Positions 24,979-34,332 of a DNA stretch of 64,000 nt are shown piece by piece. Source of the stretch: Streptosporangium carneum (GTDB taxonomy: Bacteria > Actinomycetota > Actinomycetes > Streptosporangiales > Streptosporangiaceae); the NCBI RefSeq assembly GCF_027922005.1, contig NZ_BSEV01000007.1, positions 292,829 to 356,828 on the forward strand, written 5' to 3'. The first letter of the stretch is position 1, and the number at the start of each line of letters is the position of its first letter. The translations under genes and the position numbers were made by a program. Below the pieces are notes generated by a model. That model made no database searches and was not told where the DNA came from. It was given only the letters and a program-made list of their open reading frames with translations.

Positions 24979-26001
24979 TCACCGGTTCACAGCGCGTGGG
25001 GAACGGTCGAGCATCGGGAGCACGGCGGCGCCGAGCAGCTCCACGCCGCCGTCGTCGGTGAGGCCGTGCGGCGTGCCGAACTCGACGCGCCGCACCCCCG
25101 CGTCGATGAGCGCCTGAGCCTGCGCGGCGACCTGTTCCGGGTCGCCGGAGAAGGCGAACAGGTCGAGCAGGTCGTCGGGGATCAGGCGTCCCGCGTCCGC
25201 GTGCCGTCCCGCGTCGACCAGCTCCTTGACCCGGGCCAGCAGGTCGGCGGGGACCTCGGCGGTCGGGTCGAGGTCGGCGACCACCGCGAGGTACATGGCG
25301 ACCTCGGTGCGGGCCCTGGCCCTGGCCGCCGCGCCGTCGGCGTCGACGACGGTCACCGCGCCGAGCACCACGCCGATCTCCTCGGGGTCGCGTCCCGCCT
25401 CGGCCGCCCCCCGCGCGACCCGCTCGCGGACCACCGGGACCATGGCCGGATTGGCGCTGCCGCCCACCTTGATCTCGTCGGCGATCCGCCCGGCCAGCGC
25501 CGCCCCCTTCGGCCCCCACGCGCCGAGCAGCAGCGGGGGGCGCGGCCTGTGCACGGCGTAGCGCAGCACGGTGCCGGGAGCCAGGCGGAACACCTTCCCC
25601 TCGAACCCCCCGGGATCGCCCGCCAGCAGCCGGTAGACCACCTCCACCGCCTCGGCCAGCGCGGTCAGCGGCCTGGGCTGGGCGATGCCGACCGCGCCGA
25701 GCCAGGTGCCCCGCGCCAGCCCCAGGTAGGCCCTGCCGTGCGAGGCCAGGTCGAGGGCCGCGAGCTGCCCCGCGATCTCGTACGGCGCCGCCGAGTAGGG
25801 GTTGAGGCAGGCCGCGCCGAGCCGTACCCGCTCGGTGGCCGCCGCCATCTCCAGCAGCGGGAAGACAGGCGGCTGGTACATCAGGTCGCCGAACACGCTC
25901 AGCACGTCGAAGCCGTGCTCCTCGGCGCGACGCGCGAGCCTGGCGTAGTCGCCCGCCCGCTTGTCGCTCTGCAGGCCGAGGCCGATCTCGGCAACGGTCA
26001 T
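24979..26001 (-). CDS. luciferase-like monooxygenase-fold (LLM) oxidoreductase, F420 or FMN dependent
   Basis: 340 aa TIM-barrel of the bacterial luciferase family. GLGLQSDKRAGDYARLARRAEEHGFDVL begins as in F420-dependent LLM enzymes; ATERVRLGAACLNPY and GRAYLGLARGTWL (cofactor phosphate loop) follow. It oxidises or reduces a small substrate; substrate unknown. ATG at 26001 follows GGAGGAG. Lies 145 bp upstream of the tryptophan dioxygenase on the same strand, so a joint role is possible but not shown. Confidence 0.84.
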   Translation of the reverse strand: MTVAEIGLGLQSDKRAGDYARLARRAEEHGFDVLSVFGDLMYQPPVFPLLEMAAATERVRLGAACLNPYSAAPYEIAGQLAALDLASHGRAYLGLARGTWLGAVGIAQPRPLTALAEAVEVVYRLLAGDPGGFEGKVFRLAPGTVLRYAVHRPRPPLLLGAWGPKGAALAGRIADEIKVGGSANPAMVPVVRERVARGAAEAGRDPEEIGVVLGAVTVVDADGAAARARARTEVAMYLAVVADLDPTAEVPADLLARVKELVDAGRHADAGRLIPDDLLDLFAFSGDPEQVAAQAQALIDAGVRRVEFGTPHGLTDDGGVELLGAAVLPMLDRSPRAVNR

Positions 26002-26022
26002 CGGGGCTCCTCCATGTCGGAC

Positions 26023-26099
26023 CGGGCTCGGGTCAGGCTCGGCTCGGCTCGGCTCGGGTCAGGCTCAGGTCAGGCTCGGCTCAGGTCAGGTCAGGTCAG
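26023..26099. repeat. pentamer microsatellite of GGCTC/GGTCA units
   Basis: About 77 bp made of 5-6-bp units, GGCTC, GGCTCG, GGGTCA and GGTCA in clusters. It lies between the LLM and TIGR04076 genes and contains the latter's stop codon. Likely slippage-generated. Confidence 0.85.
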
Positions 26100-26406
26100 C
26101 GGAGTTCATCCGGCGGCGGCCGGTCCGCTCGACCCGCATCACCAGCCGCTCCTCGGGGTCGGGACAGGCGAACAGGGAGTCCTGCGCCAGCCAGTCGCCC
26201 TCGGCGAGGTCACGCTGCTTGGCGGCGAGGAACGGCAGGACCGAGGCGAGCGCGTACACGCAGAAGTGCTTGCCGTCGGGCAGCCGCAGGTGCGCGCTGT
26301 TCTCCAGCACGAAGCAGTCGCCGACCTCCATTCCACAGACGGACCTGCCCTCGATGCGGTCGACCACGACCCGCAGGTCGTACAGCTCCATGTCGCCGTC
26401 TTCCAC
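26086..26406 (-). CDS. TIGR04076-family small protein
   Basis: 106 aa from GTG at 26406. LYDLRVVVDRIEGRSVCGMEVGDCFVL and the closing pattern with CVYALASVLPFLAAKQRDL resemble TIGR04076, a family of small proteins of unknown function often beside redox or amine enzymes. Two or three cysteines in the first half are conserved-looking. The GTG is preceded by AAGGAGG; longer starts overlap the SnoaL stop (ATG at 26508). The stop falls inside the pentamer repeat. Confidence 0.68.
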   Translation of the reverse strand: MEDGDMELYDLRVVVDRIEGRSVCGMEVGDCFVLENSAHLRLPDGKHFCVYALASVLPFLAAKQRDLAEGDWLAQDSLFACPDPEERLVMRVERTGRRRMNSADLT

Positions 26407-26504
26407 GGTCGCGCCTCCTTCAGGCCGTGATTCCCGCCGTGCCGCGGCGGGGCCGGGAACGGGCCGCGCCTCGCCGAACTCCTCGCCAGCCGTTCCGTCC
26501 CGGG

Positions 26505-27032
26505 TCATGATCCGAGCAGTTCGGAGTGGTGGTGGACGATGAGCCACACGCCGTCGGCGCGCCGCAGCACGTCGGTCACCCGGCTGTGCTCGGCGGGACC
26601 GTCGTGCGGCTCGGCGACGAGCACGTAACGGGCGACCCCGGTGTCCCCCCACACGTCGATCCGTTTGTCCCACGCGCTCAGCCCGGCGAGGGCGGGGCGT
26701 GCGCCGGAGCGGTCACGCTCGTCACGATAGGCGTCCAGCTCGGCGCGGGTGCGCAACGGCCCCGGCAGATGGCTCTCCCAGGTGGTGACCTCCGCGTGCA
26801 GGTGACCGTCGAAGCGCGCACGGTCGGCCCTGAGGAAGGCGTCGTACATGTCGTCGATGCCCGCCGAGATCGCCTCGGCGTCGGCCTGCGCGGCGCCGGC
26901 GCTCACGTCGGCGCTCACGTCGGTGCTCGTGACGGCGCTCACGTCGGTGCTCGTGACGGCGCTCGTGACGGCGCTCCCTGCGGCGCTTGTGACGGCGGCG
27001 TCGGCGTCGGCGTCGGTGTTGGCGTCAGGCAC
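26505..27032 (-). CDS. SnoaL/NTF2-like protein with low-complexity N-terminus
   Basis: 175 aa. From residue ~55 on there is an NTF2-like fold (GIDDMYDAFLRADRARFDGHL, then VLRRADGVWLIVHHHSEL) as in SnoaL-like isomerases/hydrolases and DUF4440. The first ~50 residues are Ala/Ser/Thr/Val/Asp repeats (VTSTDVSA twice) encoded by tandem DNA repeats and look disordered. GTG at 27032 is preceded by GGAGGGGGG and overlaps the amidohydrolase stop by 8 bp. An internal start skipping the repeats is possible. Confidence 0.75.
   Translation of the reverse strand: MPDANTDADADAAVTSAAGSAVTSAVTSTDVSAVTSTDVSADVSAGAAQADAEAISAGIDDMYDAFLRADRARFDGHLHAEVTTWESHLPGPLRTRAELDAYRDERDRSGARPALAGLSAWDKRIDVWGDTGVARYVLVAEPHDGPAEHSRVTDVLRRADGVWLIVHHHSELLGS
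26910..26957. repeat. 24-bp tandem repeat within the SnoaL-like gene
   Basis: Two exact copies of a 24-bp unit (26910-26933, 26934-26957) beginning GGCGCTCACG, flanked by partial copies from 26895 to 26975. They encode the repeated Val-Thr-Ser-Thr-Asp-Val-Ser-Ala block. In frame, so length changes would not break the gene. Confidence 0.85.
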
Positions 27033-28263
27033 GGTTCCCCCCTCCGGCCCGGTCGTCGCGGACGACCCGGCCTCCCTTCATCACCCAGCGGATCGTGCGG
27101 AAGGCCGAGGTCGCGGCCAGCGGGTCGGCGTCCATGGCGACGAGGTCGGCGTACCGCCCCGCCTCGACGGCGCCGATGTCCTCCTCCGCGCCGAGCCAGC
27201 GCGCGGGGCCGAGGGTGCCCGCGTGGAGCGCGCGGGCGGGGCCGAGGCCGCCTTCCGACATGTACTCCAGCTCTCGCACCGTGGCACTGGTCCCCTCGAA
27301 GTCCCAGAACGGCGGCATGTCGCTGCCCAGCAGCACCTCGACGCCCGCCGCGAGGGCCATGGCGTAGCTCTCCAGGTGACGGGGGCCCGCGCCGAGGGAA
27401 CGGCACTGCATCCACTCGGGCACGCCGAGCTCGTCGAAGAACTCCTTGCACCTGGTGACGAGCAGCGTCGGCACCAGGGCGGTGCCGCGCTCGGCCATCC
27501 TCGCCGCGACCTCCGGGGTGAGCTGATAGCCGTGCTCGACGCAGTCGAGGCCGAGCTCGACGGCCTCGCCGATCACCGAGGCGGGTCCCGCGTGCGCGGT
27601 GACCTTGCGCCCCCAGGCGTGCGCGGTGGCGAGCACCGCGGCCATCTCGTCGGCGAACAGCTGCGGGGTGTCGATGCGCTCGTGCTCTCCCGCGATCCCG
27701 CCGGAGATCATCACCTTGATGAGGTCCGCGCCCGCCTTGATCTGGGTGCGGACGCCGCGCCTGAACCCGTCGGTGCCGTCGCACTCCAGGGTGTCCGACC
27801 CCTCGTGGCCGTGGCCGCCGGTGCAGACCAGCGCCTGCCCCGCGGTGAAGATGCGCGGCCCCGTCGCCATGCCCGCCTCGATGGCGCGGCGCAGGGCGAA
27901 GTCGGCGTGGTCCTTCTCGGCGACGCAGCGCACGGTGGTGACGCCGCAGTGCAGGGTGCGCCGGGCGCCGTCGGCCATGTAGAGGGCGAGTTCGTGGGAG
28001 GTGAGGCTCTTGACGCTCTCCCCGCCCTTGCCCGGCAGCGACAGCGACAGGTGGGTGTGCATGTTGACCAGACCCGGCGTGACGTACGCGCCCCCCAGGT
28101 CGATCTCGGTCGCGCCGTCCGCCTGTCGCAGGACGTCCTCGCGAGGCCCCACGAGCGCGATCCGCTCGCCCCTCACCAGCACGGCCGCGTCCGCGACCGG
28201 CCCCACACCGTCGACGGCCCGGCCGTCGACCACGGTGCAGTTGACGACGACCACGTCGCTCAT
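27025..28263 (-). CDS. amidohydrolase-superfamily metal-dependent hydrolase (imidazolonepropionase/prolidase-like)
   Basis: 412 aa. VTPGLVNMHTHLSLSLPG carries the HxH metal motif; KVMISGGIAGEHERI has the bridging Lys; KVTAHAGPASVIG and CVEHGYQL have the metal histidines; LLGSDMPPFWDFEG holds the catalytic Asp. Such COG1228-type enzymes cleave cyclic or linear amides or peptides. First gene of the leftward set that includes tryptophan dioxygenase and kmo; a role in opening an N-formyl or lactam product is only a guess. ATG at 28263 follows GGAGGGCGG. Confidence 0.84.
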   Translation of the reverse strand: MSDVVVVNCTVVDGRAVDGVGPVADAAVLVRGERIALVGPREDVLRQADGATEIDLGGAYVTPGLVNMHTHLSLSLPGKGGESVKSLTSHELALYMADGARRTLHCGVTTVRCVAEKDHADFALRRAIEAGMATGPRIFTAGQALVCTGGHGHEGSDTLECDGTDGFRRGVRTQIKAGADLIKVMISGGIAGEHERIDTPQLFADEMAAVLATAHAWGRKVTAHAGPASVIGEAVELGLDCVEHGYQLTPEVAARMAERGTALVPTLLVTRCKEFFDELGVPEWMQCRSLGAGPRHLESYAMALAAGVEVLLGSDMPPFWDFEGTSATVRELEYMSEGGLGPARALHAGTLGPARWLGAEEDIGAVEAGRYADLVAMDADPLAATSAFRTIRWVMKGGRVVRDDRAGGGNRA

Positions 28264-28343
28264 CGTCCGCCCTCCGTTCCGTTCGCTTCCGTTCACGGCC
28301 CACCTGACCTGCGTGTGCCGTTTGTTCTATCAGACGCGAGTTT

Positions 28344-28438
28344 GGTGAACAAGGCATGAAAATCTGTTCACCCGCAAACCACCTGTTGAAGCTGCTTCTG
28401 AGCCGTACTTCCCGCCTTCTCGGAAAAATTTGTTCACC
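28344..28438. promoter_or_regulatory. inverted and repeated TGTTCACC operator in the amidohydrolase/NDH-2 divergent promoter
   Basis: GGTGAACA (28344-28351) and TGTTCACC (28365-28372) form a perfect 8-bp inverted repeat with 13-bp spacer. A third TGTTCACC lies at 28431-28438. The 28300-28440 stretch is A/T-rich between the two divergent genes. Likely binds one regulator controlling one or both directions. Bases seen; regulator not identified. Confidence 0.55.
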
Positions 28439-28567
28439 GAATTTCACAGGGGCATCGTGTGGCGGCGAGCCTCAAGGGACACCCCGCCCCCGTCCCGAGG
28501 CTTGACGTCGCGCGAACAGGGCACGCGACACACGGAGGAGTTCCACGATCGGGAAGGACGTGCGGAC

Positions 28568-29893
28568 ATGACCAAGCGGCAGAGAATCGTCATCGTGGGA
28601 GGCGGCTTCGCGGGTTTCACCGCGGCGCGGACCCTCTCCGGGCTCGCCAGGGGAGCGGTCGAGATCGTTCTGATCAACCCGACCGACTATTTCCTCTATC
28701 TGCCGCTGCTGCCCGAGGTCGCGGCGGGGATCCTCGACCCGCGCAAGGTCGCGATCCCGCTGTCCGGGGCCTGCTCCGGAGTGCGGCACCTGCTGGGCAC
28801 GGTCGACTCCGTGGACGCGGAGAACAGGCGGCTGAGCTACACCGACGCGGAGGGCGGCCGTCGCGACCTCGGATACGACCGCCTGGTGCTCGCGGTCGGC
28901 AGCGTCAACAAGCTGCTGCCCGTCCCCGGGGTGGCCGAGCACGCGCACGGCTTCCGCAGCATCGCCGAGGCCCTCTACCTTCGCGACCACCTCATCCGCC
29001 AGATCGAGCTGGCCGACGCCTCGGACGACCCCAAGGAGCGCGAGGCGCGCTGCACGTTCGTCGTCGTGGGCGCCGGATACACCGGCACCGAGGTGGCGGC
29101 GCAGGGGCAGTTGCTGACCCTCGACGCGCGAAAGCGCAGGCACGGCCTGCGCGACCAGCCGGTCCGCTGGATCCTGGCCGACCTGGCCCCGCGTATCCTG
29201 CCCGAGCTCGACGAACGCCTCTCACAGACCGCGCACCACACCCTGTCCGAGCGCGGAGTGGAGATCCGCACCGGCACCAGCGTGGCCGAGGCGACCTCGG
29301 CGGGGGTCAGGCTCTCCGACGGGGAGTTCGTGCCGACCCGCTCGCTGATCTGGTGCGTCGGCGTACGGCCCGACCCGCTCGTGCAGTCGCTGGGGCTGCC
29401 GACGGAGAAGGGCAGGCTGCTGGTCGACGAGTACCTCAACGTGCCCGGGCACCCGGAGATCTTCGCCTGCGGGGACGCCGCCGCGGTGCCGGACCTGACC
29501 AGTCCTGGCCGGTACACCGCGATGACCGCCCAGCACGCCAGCCGTCAGGGCAAGCGCGTCGCACACAACGTCGCCGCCTCGTACGGCAGGGGGGAACGCA
29601 GGCCGTACCGGCACAACGACCTCGGGTTCGTCGTCGACCTGGGCGGGCTCAAGGCCGCGGCGAACCCGCTGGGCGTGCCGCTCTCCGGTCTTCCCGCCAA
29701 GGTGGTCACCCGGGGGTACCACCTGCTGGCCGTGCCCGGCGGCAGGGCGCGCATCGCGGGGAACTGGCTGCTGGACGCGCTGCTGCCACGCCAGACGGTA
29801 CAGCTCGACCTGGTGCGCGGCCAGGCGGTCCCCCTCGCCAGCTCCTCTCCGGAGAACGGCACGTCCCAGGCGGACGACGCGAACGGGCGCTGA
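28568..29893 (+). CDS. type II NADH dehydrogenase-like FAD oxidoreductase (NDH-2)
   Basis: 441 aa. [19 protein letters not shown] (FAD), [16 protein letters not shown] (NADH) and [10 protein letters not shown] (second FAD motif) give the two-dinucleotide-fold pattern of NDH-2. The C-terminus ([26 protein letters not shown]) resembles the membrane-binding part. It passes electrons from NADH to quinone without proton pumping. ATG at 28568 has GGAAGG upstream. Divergent from the amidohydrolase gene. Confidence 0.86.
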   Translation: MTKRQRIVIVGGGFAGFTAARTLSGLARGAVEIVLINPTDYFLYLPLLPEVAAGILDPRKVAIPLSGACSGVRHLLGTVDSVDAENRRLSYTDAEGGRRDLGYDRLVLAVGSVNKLLPVPGVAEHAHGFRSIAEALYLRDHLIRQIELADASDDPKEREARCTFVVVGAGYTGTEVAAQGQLLTLDARKRRHGLRDQPVRWILADLAPRILPELDERLSQTAHHTLSERGVEIRTGTSVAEATSAGVRLSDGEFVPTRSLIWCVGVRPDPLVQSLGLPTEKGRLLVDEYLNVPGHPEIFACGDAAAVPDLTSPGRYTAMTAQHASRQGKRVAHNVAASYGRGERRPYRHNDLGFVVDLGGLKAAANPLGVPLSGLPAKVVTRGYHLLAVPGGRARIAGNWLLDALLPRQTVQLDLVRGQAVPLASSSPENGTSQADDANGR

Positions 29894-30144
29894 GGCCCGC
29901 CCGCGAGGGCGGCCGGCCTCTCCACCGGACCGCCCCCGCCCCACCGCGCGTCCGATCTCTCCCACGCCTCCCGGGCCCCCTTCCCGTCGCCGCCGGACGC
30001 CTCCCCCGTGGCCGCCTCCCCCGCGCCCTGAGGCCTTTCCGGCCCCCGCGGCCCGAGGCGTTTCGAGCCCCGCGCCGGCCGATCCGAAGAGATCGTCTCC
30101 GACTACGACGCCGGCACTTGACAGATCACCACACTCGTATCAAA

Positions 30145-30163
30145 TTAGGTAAGGCTTACCTAA
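30145..30163. promoter_or_regulatory. iron box 1 (IdeR/DmdR-type)
   Basis: TTAGGTAAGGCTTACCTAA is a perfect 9-1-9 palindrome and matches the DtxR/IdeR/DmdR consensus closely. Fe2+-bound repressor here should shut off the entACE operon when iron is plentiful. Confidence 0.93.
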
Positions 30164-30165
30164 AA

Positions 30166-30184
30166 TTAGGCAAGCCTTACCTAA
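30166..30184. promoter_or_regulatory. iron box 2 (IdeR/DmdR-type)
   Basis: TTAGGCAAGCCTTACCTAA has one mismatch between its 9-bp arms. Its centre is 21 bp from that of box 1, about two helical turns, so two repressor units would bind the same face. Lies 36 bp before the entA start. Confidence 0.9.
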
Positions 30185-30219
30185 TCTATACATACCGGGC
30201 CGGCGGGAAGGCGTGGGAA

Positions 30220-30984
30220 GTGGACGGGATCGGAAACCGGGTCGCCCTGGTCACCGGAGCGGCGCAAGGCATCGGAGCCGCGGTCCGCGATGCTCTGGCG
30301 GACGCCGGGGCACAGGTCGCCGCGGCCGACAAGCGTTTCGAGCACCTGGGAGAGCTCGGGAACGCGGTGCCGTACCCGCTGGACGTGCGGGACCCCCGGA
30401 CGGTCGAGGAGACGGTCGCGGCCGTCGAGAGGGATCTCGGGCCGATCGACATCCTCGTCAACGTGGCGGGGGTGCTGCTGCCCGGGCGGGTCGAGGACAC
30501 CGAGGACGAGCGGTGGCGGCAGACCTTCGCGGTCAACGCCGACGGCGTGTTCCACACCTCCCGGGCGGTCGCCAGGCGGATGGTCCGGCGACGGCGGGGT
30601 GTGATCATCACTGTGGGATCGAACGCCGCCTCCGTGCCCAGGATCGGCATGGCCGCCTACGCGGCGTCCAAGGCGGCCGCCTCCATGTTCACCAAGTGCC
30701 TGGGCCTGGAGCTGGCGACGTACGGCATCCGCTGCAACGTGGTCTCCCCCGGCTCGACCGACACCTCCATGCTGCGCGCGCTGTGGGAGGACAGGGAGCC
30801 TGACGAGGCGTGGAACAGCACGCTCGACGGCGACCCCCGCTCCTTCCGGGTCGGCATTCCGCTGGGCCGCGTCGCCGATCCGGGGGACATCGCCGACGCA
30901 GTGCTCTTCCTCGCCTCGGAGCGGGCCAGGCACATCACCATGCACGATCTCTTCGTAGACGGCGGCGCGACCCTCCGCGCCTGA
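30220..30984 (+). CDS. entA: 2,3-dihydro-2,3-dihydroxybenzoate dehydrogenase (EntA)
   Basis: 254 aa short-chain dehydrogenase. TGAAQGIG (NAD site), NVAG, catalytic Ser in GSNAAS and YAASKAA (Tyr/Lys) are present. With entC, entE and isochorismatase following, it makes 2,3-dihydroxybenzoate from the dihydrodiol. GTG at 30220 with GGAAGG upstream; the iron boxes sit immediately before. First gene of the 2,3-DHB operon. The short size and lack of a domain insert fit EntA/DhbA. Confidence 0.9.
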   Translation: MDGIGNRVALVTGAAQGIGAAVRDALADAGAQVAAADKRFEHLGELGNAVPYPLDVRDPRTVEETVAAVERDLGPIDILVNVAGVLLPGRVEDTEDERWRQTFAVNADGVFHTSRAVARRMVRRRRGVIITVGSNAASVPRIGMAAYAASKAAASMFTKCLGLELATYGIRCNVVSPGSTDTSMLRALWEDREPDEAWNSTLDGDPRSFRVGIPLGRVADPGDIADAVLFLASERARHITMHDLFVDGGATLRA

Positions 30985-30999
30985 CCAGATTGGACTCCG

Positions 31000-32112
31000 A
31001 TGCATCCGCTGACAACCGCCGTGGATCCGCTCGCCGGATACGAACACGGCGAGTCGGTGCTCTTCGCCTCACCCCACCGCACGCTGCTGACCCGCGGCGT
31101 CGACACCGTCGTCGGCGGTGACCTCGACGCCCTGCCGGAAAAGGTGGCCGCCGCGCTCGGCCGCGACGGCGTCGCGGCCGGGGCGATCGGGTTCGACGGC
31201 ACGGCCCACCTGGTCGTCCCCCGGGCCGTGACCTGGTCGGCACCGCTGGAACCCGGTGTCGGATCACCGCGCGGCGGCTGGCGGGTGCGTCCCCTTCCCG
31301 CGCCGGAGGACTACACGGAGGCGGTACGGCGGGCACTCGAGCTCATGGACGCCGACGACCTCGACAAGGTGGTGCTCGCCAGAACCCTCGAACTCGGCTC
31401 GGACGAGCCCATCGAGGTTCGTGAGCTCCTGCGCCCCCTTCTCGGCCACGGCTACTCCTTCGCCACGCCGCTGCCCGGCGGCCGGACGCTCATCGGCGCC
31501 AGTCCCGAGCTGCTCGTCTCCCGCAGAGGCAGGACGGTCGTCGCCAACCCCCTGGCGGGCTCGGCCGCCCGCCTCCCCGACCCCGTCGAGGACCGCCGCA
31601 ACGCTGAGGGCCTGGCCGCCTCGGCCAAGGACCGCCACGAGCACCGCCTGGTCGTCGACGCCGTCGCCGACGCCCTGCGCCCCTACTGCGCGGACCTGGA
31701 CGTGCCCTCCGCGCCCGAGCTGACGTCGACCGAGACGATGTGGCACCTGTCCACCCGCGTCACCGGCGTGCTGCGCGACCCCGACGTCTCCGCCCTGACC
31801 CTCGCCGCGGCGCTGCATCCGACCCCCGCGGTGTGCGGGACGCCCGAGGCGGCGGCCAGGCGCGCGATCGAGAGGCTGGAGCCGTTCGACCGGGACTTCT
31901 ACACCGGCCTGGTCGGCTGGACCGACGCGGCGGGAGACGGCGAGTGGGCGGTGACCATCCGCTGCGCCACGGTCGAGGAGCACGTGCTGCGGCTGTACGC
32001 GGGAGCGGGCATCGTGCCGGGCTCCGACCCCGAGCTTGAGCTCGCCGAGACCTCGGCCAAGTTCCGCACCATGCTGCGGGCGCTGGGGGTGAGCGCCGAT
32101 GCACTGGCCTGA
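31000..32112 (+). CDS. entC: isochorismate synthase (EntC/DhbC)
   Basis: 370 aa chorismate-binding-domain enzyme. [13 protein letters not shown] provides the general-base Lys, [25 protein letters not shown] and [15 protein letters not shown] are EntC signatures (usually LHPTPAVGGTP; here Gly to Cys), and [19 protein letters not shown] closes the fold. Converts chorismate to isochorismate. Lies 15 bp after entA; its end overlaps entE by 14 bp. Confidence 0.93.
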   Translation: MHPLTTAVDPLAGYEHGESVLFASPHRTLLTRGVDTVVGGDLDALPEKVAAALGRDGVAAGAIGFDGTAHLVVPRAVTWSAPLEPGVGSPRGGWRVRPLPAPEDYTEAVRRALELMDADDLDKVVLARTLELGSDEPIEVRELLRPLLGHGYSFATPLPGGRTLIGASPELLVSRRGRTVVANPLAGSAARLPDPVEDRRNAEGLAASAKDRHEHRLVVDAVADALRPYCADLDVPSAPELTSTETMWHLSTRVTGVLRDPDVSALTLAAALHPTPAVCGTPEAAARRAIERLEPFDRDFYTGLVGWTDAAGDGEWAVTIRCATVEEHVLRLYAGAGIVPGSDPELELAETSAKFRTMLRALGVSADALA

Positions 32113-33604
32113 GGACGTCGCCGCCCGCTACCGGGCCGCAGGGTACTGGCGGGGCGAGACCTTCGGGGCCATGCTGCGCGACCTGGCCGCCCGGTACGGC
32201 CCGCGCCCCGCGCTGATCTCCCAGGGAGCCCGGTGGAGCTACCGTGACCTGGACGAACGGGCCGACCGGCTCGCCGCGGGACTGCTCGGCCTCGGTATCG
32301 GGCCCGGCGACCGGGTCGTCGTGCAGCTGCCGAACGTCCCGGAGTTCTACCAGGTCTGCTTCGCGCTGTTCAGGCTCGGCGCGTGGCCGGTCTTCGCGCT
32401 GCCCGCGCACCGCACCGCGGAGATCTCCTACTTCTGCGAGTTCACCGAGGCCGCGGCCTACGTCTGTCCCGACGACGACCACCGGGCCTTCGCCCCTGAC
32501 ACCCCCGCGCTCGTGCTGGGCGCGCTGCCCGAGGCCGACCCCGTCGAGCTGCCCGAGCCGGACCCGGCGGGCGTGGCGTTCCTCCAGCTGTCCGGCGGAA
32601 GCACGGGGCTGCCCAAGCTGATCCCCAGGACCCACGACGACTACATCTACAGCTTCAGGGCGAGCGCGGAGATCTGCGGGCTGACCCCCGACAGCGTCTA
32701 CCTGTGCGCGCTGCCCGCCGCGCACAACTTCCCCATGAGCTCCCCCGGCGTCTTCGGGACGCTCAGCGCGGGGGCCGCCGCCGTCCTGGCACCCGACCCC
32801 AGCCCGAGCACCTGCCTGCCGCTGATCGAGCGGGAGCGCGTCACCGTCACCGCCCTGGTCCCGCCGCTCGCGCTGGTCTGGCTGGACGCCGCGGGCGCGG
32901 GCGCGCACGACCTGTCCAGCCTGGAGGTGCTGCAGGTCGGCGGGGCCAAGTTCAGCGAGGAGGCGGCCAAGCGGGTCGCCCCCGAACTGGGCTGCACGCT
33001 GCAGCAGGTCTTCGGCATGGCCGAGGGGCTGGTCAACTACACCAGGCTCGACGACCCCGAAGACGTGATCGTCTCCACGCAGGGCCGTCCCATCTCCCCG
33101 GACGACGAGATCCTCATCGTGGACGACGAGGACCGCGAGAGCGAGACCGGTCACCTGCTGACCCGCGGCCCCTACACCATCCGCGGCTACTGGCGGGCGG
33201 AGGAGCACAACAAGACCGCCTTCACCGCCGACGGGTTCTACCGGACCGGCGACATCGTCAGGCGCACCCCCACCGGCTACCTGGTGGTGGAGGGCCGCGC
33301 CAAGGACCAGATCAACCGGGGCGGCGACAAGATCGCCGCCGAGGAGGTGGAGAACCATCTCCTGGCCCATCCGGCGATCCACGACGCCAGCGTCGTGGCC
33401 GTCCCCGACCCCTACCTGGGCGAGCGCGCCTGCGCCTACGTGATCTGCCGGGGCGAGGCCCCGGGCAGGGGCGAGCTCAGGGCGTTCCTCAGGGACCGGG
33501 GCATCGCCGCCTTCAAGATTCCCGACCGTTTCGAGTTCGTCGACGCCTTCCCGCAGACCGCGGTCGGCAAGGTCAGCAAGCGCCACCTACGTGAGAGGAC
33601 ATGA
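32099..33604 (+). CDS. entE: 2,3-dihydroxybenzoate-AMP ligase (EntE/DhbE)
   Basis: 501 aa ANL-family enzyme. [20 protein letters not shown] is the ATP loop, [15 protein letters not shown] and [20 protein letters not shown] give the aryl-acid site, [11 protein letters not shown] is the hinge, and GKVSKR has the A10 Lys. It activates 2,3-DHB to the adenylate and normally loads an aryl carrier protein. It is ~35 residues shorter than E. coli EntE, the gap lying between residues ~135 and 165. No carrier protein was found in this window. Confidence 0.93.
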   Translation: MHWPEDVAARYRAAGYWRGETFGAMLRDLAARYGPRPALISQGARWSYRDLDERADRLAAGLLGLGIGPGDRVVVQLPNVPEFYQVCFALFRLGAWPVFALPAHRTAEISYFCEFTEAAAYVCPDDDHRAFAPDTPALVLGALPEADPVELPEPDPAGVAFLQLSGGSTGLPKLIPRTHDDYIYSFRASAEICGLTPDSVYLCALPAAHNFPMSSPGVFGTLSAGAAAVLAPDPSPSTCLPLIERERVTVTALVPPLALVWLDAAGAGAHDLSSLEVLQVGGAKFSEEAAKRVAPELGCTLQQVFGMAEGLVNYTRLDDPEDVIVSTQGRPISPDDEILIVDDEDRESETGHLLTRGPYTIRGYWRAEEHNKTAFTADGFYRTGDIVRRTPTGYLVVEGRAKDQINRGGDKIAAEEVENHLLAHPAIHDASVVAVPDPYLGERACAYVICRGEAPGRGELRAFLRDRGIAAFKIPDRFEFVDAFPQTAVGKVSKRHLRERT

Positions 33605-34257
33605 CGACCATGGCGATCCCCTCTATCCAGCCCTACCCGATGCCGTCGGATCTGCCGACCAACCGGGTCGAGTGGCGTCCGGAGGCCGACCGCGCCGTGC
33701 TGCTGGTCCACGACATGCAGAACTACTTCCTGCGGGCCTTCCCCGCGGGTCAGTCGCCGACGGTCGAGCTGATGTCCAACGTCCTGGCGCTGCGCGAGCG
33801 CTGCGCCGACCTGGGCGTGCCCGTCGTCTACTCGGCGCAGCCCGGCGCCCAGAGCGCGGAGCAGCGCGGGCTGCTGCTGGACTTCTGGGGCGACGGCATC
33901 GGGCAGGACCCGTGGGAGGCCAGGATCACCGACGAGCTGGCGCCCCGCCGGGGCGACGTGCTGCTCACCAAGTGGCGCTACAGCGCCTACCAGCGGACCG
34001 GGCTGGCCGAGCTGATGGCGGAGCAGGGCCGCGACCAGCTCATCGTCTGCGGGATCTACGCGCACATCGGCGTGCTCATGACCGCCTGTGAGGCGTTCAT
34101 GCGCGACGTCCAGGCGTTCGTGGTCGCCGACGCCGTCGCGGACTTCTCCCTCGAGCACCACCGCATGGCGCTCACCTACGCCGCGGAACGCTGCGCGGTC
34201 ACCGTCACCACCCTGCAGGTCAGCCGCGCGCTCTCGGCGGAGGTGGCCGGTGTCTGA
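33601..34257 (+). CDS. isochorismatase (EntB N-terminal type) lacking a carrier-protein domain
   Basis: 218 aa. [17 protein letters not shown] (Asp), [14 protein letters not shown] (Lys) and [13 protein letters not shown] (Gly in place of the isochorismatase-superfamily Cys, as in EntB) make this an isochorismatase, yielding 2,3-dihydro-DHB. It stops where EntB continues with its aryl carrier protein, so ArCP is missing. ATG overlaps entE by 4 bp. A 28-codon GTG frame (34250-34336) bridges to the next gene; not convincing. Confidence 0.9.
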   Translation: MTTMAIPSIQPYPMPSDLPTNRVEWRPEADRAVLLVHDMQNYFLRAFPAGQSPTVELMSNVLALRERCADLGVPVVYSAQPGAQSAEQRGLLLDFWGDGIGQDPWEARITDELAPRRGDVLLTKWRYSAYQRTGLAELMAEQGRDQLIVCGIYAHIGVLMTACEAFMRDVQAFVVADAVADFSLEHHRMALTYAAERCAVTVTTLQVSRALSAEVAGV

Positions 34258-34332
34258 GGCCGCGCCACCTCCGCGCGCCGAGACAGCCGAACGGCTCCGG
34301 CAGGAACCGGCGGTCCCTGCGGAGCCACGGGG

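Larger units (their letters stand above)
29894..30219 (+). other. intergenic region with iron boxes
   Basis: No gene seen. The first ~200 bp are C-rich and low in structure apart from a short hairpin-like CCGCCC-GCGA-GGGCGG just after NDH-2. From 30110 to 30195 the composition turns strongly A/T-rich and contains two iron boxes, then the entA ribosome site. Confidence 0.75.
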
